A stretch of DNA of 30,571 bases from a virus, in IMG/VR virus record IMGVR_UViG_3300037258_000478, positions 1-30,571 of that record; one strand, written 5' to 3'. Under the pieces are notes generated by a model that did no database searches, was not told where the DNA came from, and saw only the letters and a list, made by a program, of their open reading frames with translations. Shown piece by piece: positions 28,624 to 30,571 of this stretch; the stretch's first letter is position 1, and each line of letters begins with the position of its first letter. A program made the position numbers and the translations under genes.

Positions 28624-28638
28624 CCCGCTGACAGCGGG
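28624..28638. repeat. Short hairpin between two virion-like genes
   Basis: CCCGCT-GAC-AGCGGG forms a 6-bp perfect stem with a 3-nt loop, just after the stop of the upstream 130-aa gene. No T-run follows on the minus strand. It may pause transcription or protect the RNA end; chance is also possible in such GC-rich DNA. Confidence 0.35.
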
Positions 28639-28641
28639 AAT

Positions 28642-29034
28642 TCAGGGGGTCTTGACGGCGACGGCAAAGCTGCCGCTGAGCGTGTTGCCACCCGAGGCAA
28701 TCACGAGCTTGAGGCGCTCGCCGGCGAGCACGATCTTGCCGAGCACGCCGGTACCGGCTGCGGCATAGAGCGCCGCCGAGCCGTCGGAGTTCAGATGCGT
28801 CGGCTGGCGCGGTGCGAAGGTGACGGCCGAGGTGCCGAGATTGGCCTTGTTCAGGACGCCGATGCCGCTCTCCTCGCCGGTGAAGGTCGCGGTCGAGCCG
28901 GTGGCGAGCGGATTGGTGCCATCGGGCGTGTAGCGGATCTGCAGGACCTCGCCCTTGACACCGCCTTGCGAGAAGGCCGTGGCGTTGCCGCTGGCGTCGG
29001 TGGTGACGTCGAGGCGAAAATTTGTGATGCTCAT
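28642..29034 (-). CDS. Small beta-rich phage protein, probable virion component
   Basis: A 130-aa protein: MSITNFRLDVTTDASGNATAF, then EVLQIRYTPDGTNPLATGSTATFTGEESGIGVL, PRQPTHLNSDGSAALYAAAGTGVLGKIVLAGERLKLVIASGGNTLSGS. I recognise this as a conserved small phage protein: a beta-sandwich with 'd.tG.aa...' and 'l.GErlk..ia.gg' elements, often encoded beside structural genes. No enzyme motif. Its location, before the terminase large subunit and after the small one, favours a head accessory protein. GAGG precedes the ATG. Confidence 0.7.
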   Translation of the reverse strand: MSITNFRLDVTTDASGNATAFSQGGVKGEVLQIRYTPDGTNPLATGSTATFTGEESGIGVLNKANLGTSAVTFAPRQPTHLNSDGSAALYAAAGTGVLGKIVLAGERLKLVIASGGNTLSGSFAVAVKTP

Positions 29035-29044
29035 TTTGTGTCCT

Positions 29045-29254
29045 CTATTTTGCCCGCGGCGCGGGCGCAGACCGCGCCGGCGGCGGGTCGCGCTCGCATT
29101 TGATCCGAAACGAAACGCCGGGCTTCGGCGTCATTGTCATCAGCGTGGCGATCATCGCCTCGTTACAGTCGCGGAGCGTGAAGTAGCTGCTGCGGGATCT
29201 GATGATTGGCCCGGCATGATGGGCGATGATCACCAGCAGCAGCACGCGATACAT
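29045..29254 (-). CDS. Short protein with hydrophobic N-terminus
   Basis: A 69-aa protein: MYRVLLLVIIAHHAGPII as a short hydrophobic start, then SSYFTLRDCNEAMIATLMTM, KPGVSFRIKCERDP and a Pro/Ala-rich end. Two cysteines (in DCNEA and IKCERD) fit a pattern of small phage or bacterial exported proteins with F.t...C..a.........C, so a periplasmic disulfide-linked protein is possible. The ATG lies 2 nt after the terminase small subunit stop. The function is unknown. Confidence 0.6.
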   Translation of the reverse strand: MYRVLLLVIIAHHAGPIIRSRSSYFTLRDCNEAMIATLMTMTPKPGVSFRIKCERDPPPARSAPAPRAK

Positions 29255-29256
29255 CG

Positions 29257-29886
29257 CTATTTGCCCCGCTTGGCGGCGGCAGCGCGCGCGCCTTGCTCGA
29301 GGATGAAGGCGATGCGACGCGCGAGCTCGAGCTCGCCGAGGCGCTCGGTGGCGTCCTTGGTTGTGATCGGGCCGCCGCCAGGACCGGCGTGCTCGTGGCG
29401 ATCGGTAAACATCTTCAGATGGCGGCCAATGTCGACGAGCGCTGCGCGTTTGTCGGCGAGCTTGAACTTGGTGCGCGTGATCTCGCGGCCGTCTTCATCG
29501 TCGCCGATGCGCGTCGTCTCGGTGGTGATCTCCTGGATTGCGGCTGCTTCGTCTTTTGTCAGCCGCGTGAAATCTAGTCTGAGATCCTCACCGTCGATGC
29601 GCACGTAGCTCAGCATGTTGGCGAAGCCGAGCTTGCCAAGCTCGGTAATGACCCGCTCGACCGTGATGCCGGTTTTCTCGACGACCTGGTCGACGACGGC
29701 CTGCTCGAGCTCGGCGAGCCGTGCTGAGAACTCAGCAATCTTTAGCAGCCGGCTCCACGCAACTTCCGCCGCGCGCTGTCCGCTTTTCTTGTAGACGGAG
29801 GCGTATGCTTTCCAGCCGACGCGATCCTTCGACGCGATGAACGCTTGAATAACCGCTTCGTGCTTGGCGTTTCTGAGCGCCGTCAT
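29257..29886 (-). CDS. terS: Terminase small subunit
   Basis: A 209-aa DNA-recognition subunit of the packaging terminase. Features: KHEAVIQAFIASKDRVGWKAYASVY at residues 8-32, matching the helix-turn-helix start of the family; a coiled-coil ELEQAVVDQVVEKTGITVERVITELGKLGFANMLSYVRI (about 60-98); and FKLADKRAALVDIGRHLKMFTDRHEH (about 142-167), a helix characteristic of this small-subunit group. The C-terminus is Ala/Lys-rich. The ATG overlaps the upstream stop by four bases (ATGA). Four genes separate it from terL. Confidence 0.87.
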   Translation of the reverse strand: MTALRNAKHEAVIQAFIASKDRVGWKAYASVYKKSGQRAAEVAWSRLLKIAEFSARLAELEQAVVDQVVEKTGITVERVITELGKLGFANMLSYVRIDGEDLRLDFTRLTKDEAAAIQEITTETTRIGDDEDGREITRTKFKLADKRAALVDIGRHLKMFTDRHEHAGPGGGPITTKDATERLGELELARRIAFILEQGARAAAAKRGK

Positions 29887-30089
29887 TTCAGCGGATCAAC
29901 CAGCAGCGCGATCATTTCGAGATCGACGGCACCCTCGACAATCAAGGCAACCAGTTCGTCGACATGGAGATTGCGCTGAGCTGCAGCAAATTCGAGAGCG
30001 GCATACATTTCGGTGTGCAACCATGCGTGCGCGACCGCGCAGCGCGGCGGCGTGAAGGCCGCCGCAGCAAGTGGCTCGTTCGCCGACAT
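29883..30089 (-). CDS. Small unknown protein between integrase and terS
   Basis: A 68-aa protein (MSANEPLAAAAFTPPRCAVA...), mostly helical (TEMYAALEFAAAQRNLHVDELVALIVEGAVDLEMIALLVDP). I do not recognise it. The ATG at 30089 shares one base with the integrase stop (TGATG), and its own TGA overlaps the terS start by four bases. A GTG one codon upstream is a possible alternative start. The length and both overlaps argue for a real gene that bridges the integrase and packaging frames. Confidence 0.6.
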   Translation of the reverse strand: MSANEPLAAAAFTPPRCAVAHAWLHTEMYAALEFAAAQRNLHVDELVALIVEGAVDLEMIALLVDPLK

Positions 30090-30571
30090 CACAGAAACCC
30101 TTTGCCGGCGTGGTTCTGGAAGCCGCGCGCGCGACGATCGTAGATCCGCAGCGTCTTGACCTCGCGATGGCGTGTGACGTCCATCACCTTGAAGACGTCG
30201 GCGCCGTCCTCGAGCGCGGAGGTGACAAAGCCGGCGCGCAGCGAATGGCCGGAGAATATCGATGGGTCAAATCCTGCTGCAGCTGCAGCGCGTTTGATGA
30301 TGCGCGCGATCGAGCGCGTGCTGAGCGGCGCAGCGCCGATCCGACCGTGACGATCGACCTCGCGAAATAGGGGACCGGTCGTGAATTGCGCGGCGGCGAC
30401 CCAGGCGTCGATGCTTGCGACGGGTTTGAGCCTGGCGCCGTTCGGAATCGCGACGGTCTGACCCTCGCCTTCCTGGTCGGTCTTTGACCGCCGGATGGTG
30501 ACGAAGAGCCCTTCGGGTGTGTGCTCGAGGTCGTTGACATTTAAGTCAACAAGCTCGGAACGCCGTAGAGC
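30089..30571 (-). CDS. Tyrosine recombinase (phage integrase), C-terminal part
   Basis: Only the last 160 residues lie in the window; the frame is open at 30571. They form the catalytic domain of a tyrosine recombinase. ALRRSEL carries the first catalytic Arg, at the window edge. SKTDQEGEG carries the Lys of the beta-hairpin, GHSLRAG the His-x-x-Arg box (near 30247-30236), and TRHREVKTLRIYDRR the second His and the nucleophilic Tyr (30142-30140). The ending RGFQNHAGKGFL is typical of an integrase group common in Rhizobiales. It would insert and excise the phage genome at an attachment site, which is not visible and probably lies upstream, outside the window. The gene is translationally coupled to the packaging operon downstream. 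Confidence 0.92.
   Translation of the reverse strand, partial: ALRRSELVDLNVNDLEHTPEGLFVTIRRSKTDQEGEGQTVAIPNGARLKPVASIDAWVAAAQFTTGPLFREVDRHGRIGAAPLSTRSIARIIKRAAAAAGFDPSIFSGHSLRAGFVTSALEDGADVFKVMDVTRHREVKTLRIYDRRARGFQNHAGKGFL

Noticed and set aside
1-30571. CRISPR arrays, tRNA or rRNA genes, insertion sequences
   Set aside because: Reading both strands shows no regularly spaced palindromic repeats, no tRNA-like cloverleaf with a conserved T-loop, no rRNA segment and no transposase.
30541-30571. Attachment site next to the integrase
   Set aside because: Only the C-terminal half of the integrase is present and no repeated core can be defined within the window.

Overview
This window is a GC-rich (by eye about 60-65% G+C) stretch of a temperate, short-tailed (podovirus-type) bacteriophage genome or prophage. 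Its host is probably an alphaproteobacterium of the Rhizobiales/Bradyrhizobium kind. I base the host guess on base composition, on the integrase C-terminus (HSLRAGFVTSA...RHREVKTLRIYDRRA), which resembles a tyrosine recombinase group common in that order, and on a small exported-protein family in the packaging module. The host call is inference; the phage call is firm.

Almost everything is read from the minus strand, so the biological order runs from high to low coordinates. (1) 30571-29883: C-terminal half of a tyrosine integrase, translationally coupled to a small unknown gene. (2) 29886-26204: packaging module, with the terminase small subunit, four small genes (two beta-rich, possibly virion-associated), a perfect 14-bp hairpin, and the terminase large subunit. 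(3) 26207-24683: a membrane-anchored protein, a coiled-coil protein and three small conserved phage proteins. (4) 24679-21076: T7 gp8-like portal, a Bbp19-like protein, scaffold and a small HExxH protein. (5) 21079-20416: the only convincing plus-strand gene, a small protein with a Tat-type signal, plus a repeat-bearing leader for the capsid gene. (6) 20415-19294: major capsid and a small companion, closed by a strong intrinsic terminator. (7) 19208-17958: four small conserved phage genes, including a four-cysteine HiPIP-like protein. (8) 17961-14367: tail tubular A-like adaptor and a 974-aa nozzle/tail-tube protein. (9) 14370-3833: a GNAT-like enzyme and the ejection proteins (170-, 836-, 1453- and 924-aa), carrying a lytic transglycosylase motif, a zincin motif and polyvalent-protein blocks. 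(10) 3767-1: four tail fibre or receptor-binding genes; the last runs off the window.

The genes lie in tight runs with 1- or 4-nt overlaps (TGATG, ATGA, GTGA), so most are probably co-transcribed and translationally coupled. Together they package DNA (terminase and portal), build the head (scaffold, capsid), attach the short tail, load the ejection proteins and bind the host. Replication, lysis, repressor and RNA polymerase genes are not in the window.

The most unusual points are the Tat-signal gene inserted antisense between head genes and sharing a CTAG stop with its neighbour; a repeat-rich capsid leader whose best Shine-Dalgarno serves an out-of-frame 37-codon frame overlapping the capsid start; the integrase fused by overlap to the packaging operon; the perfect hairpin at 28058-28089; and modular repeats in the tail fibre genes.
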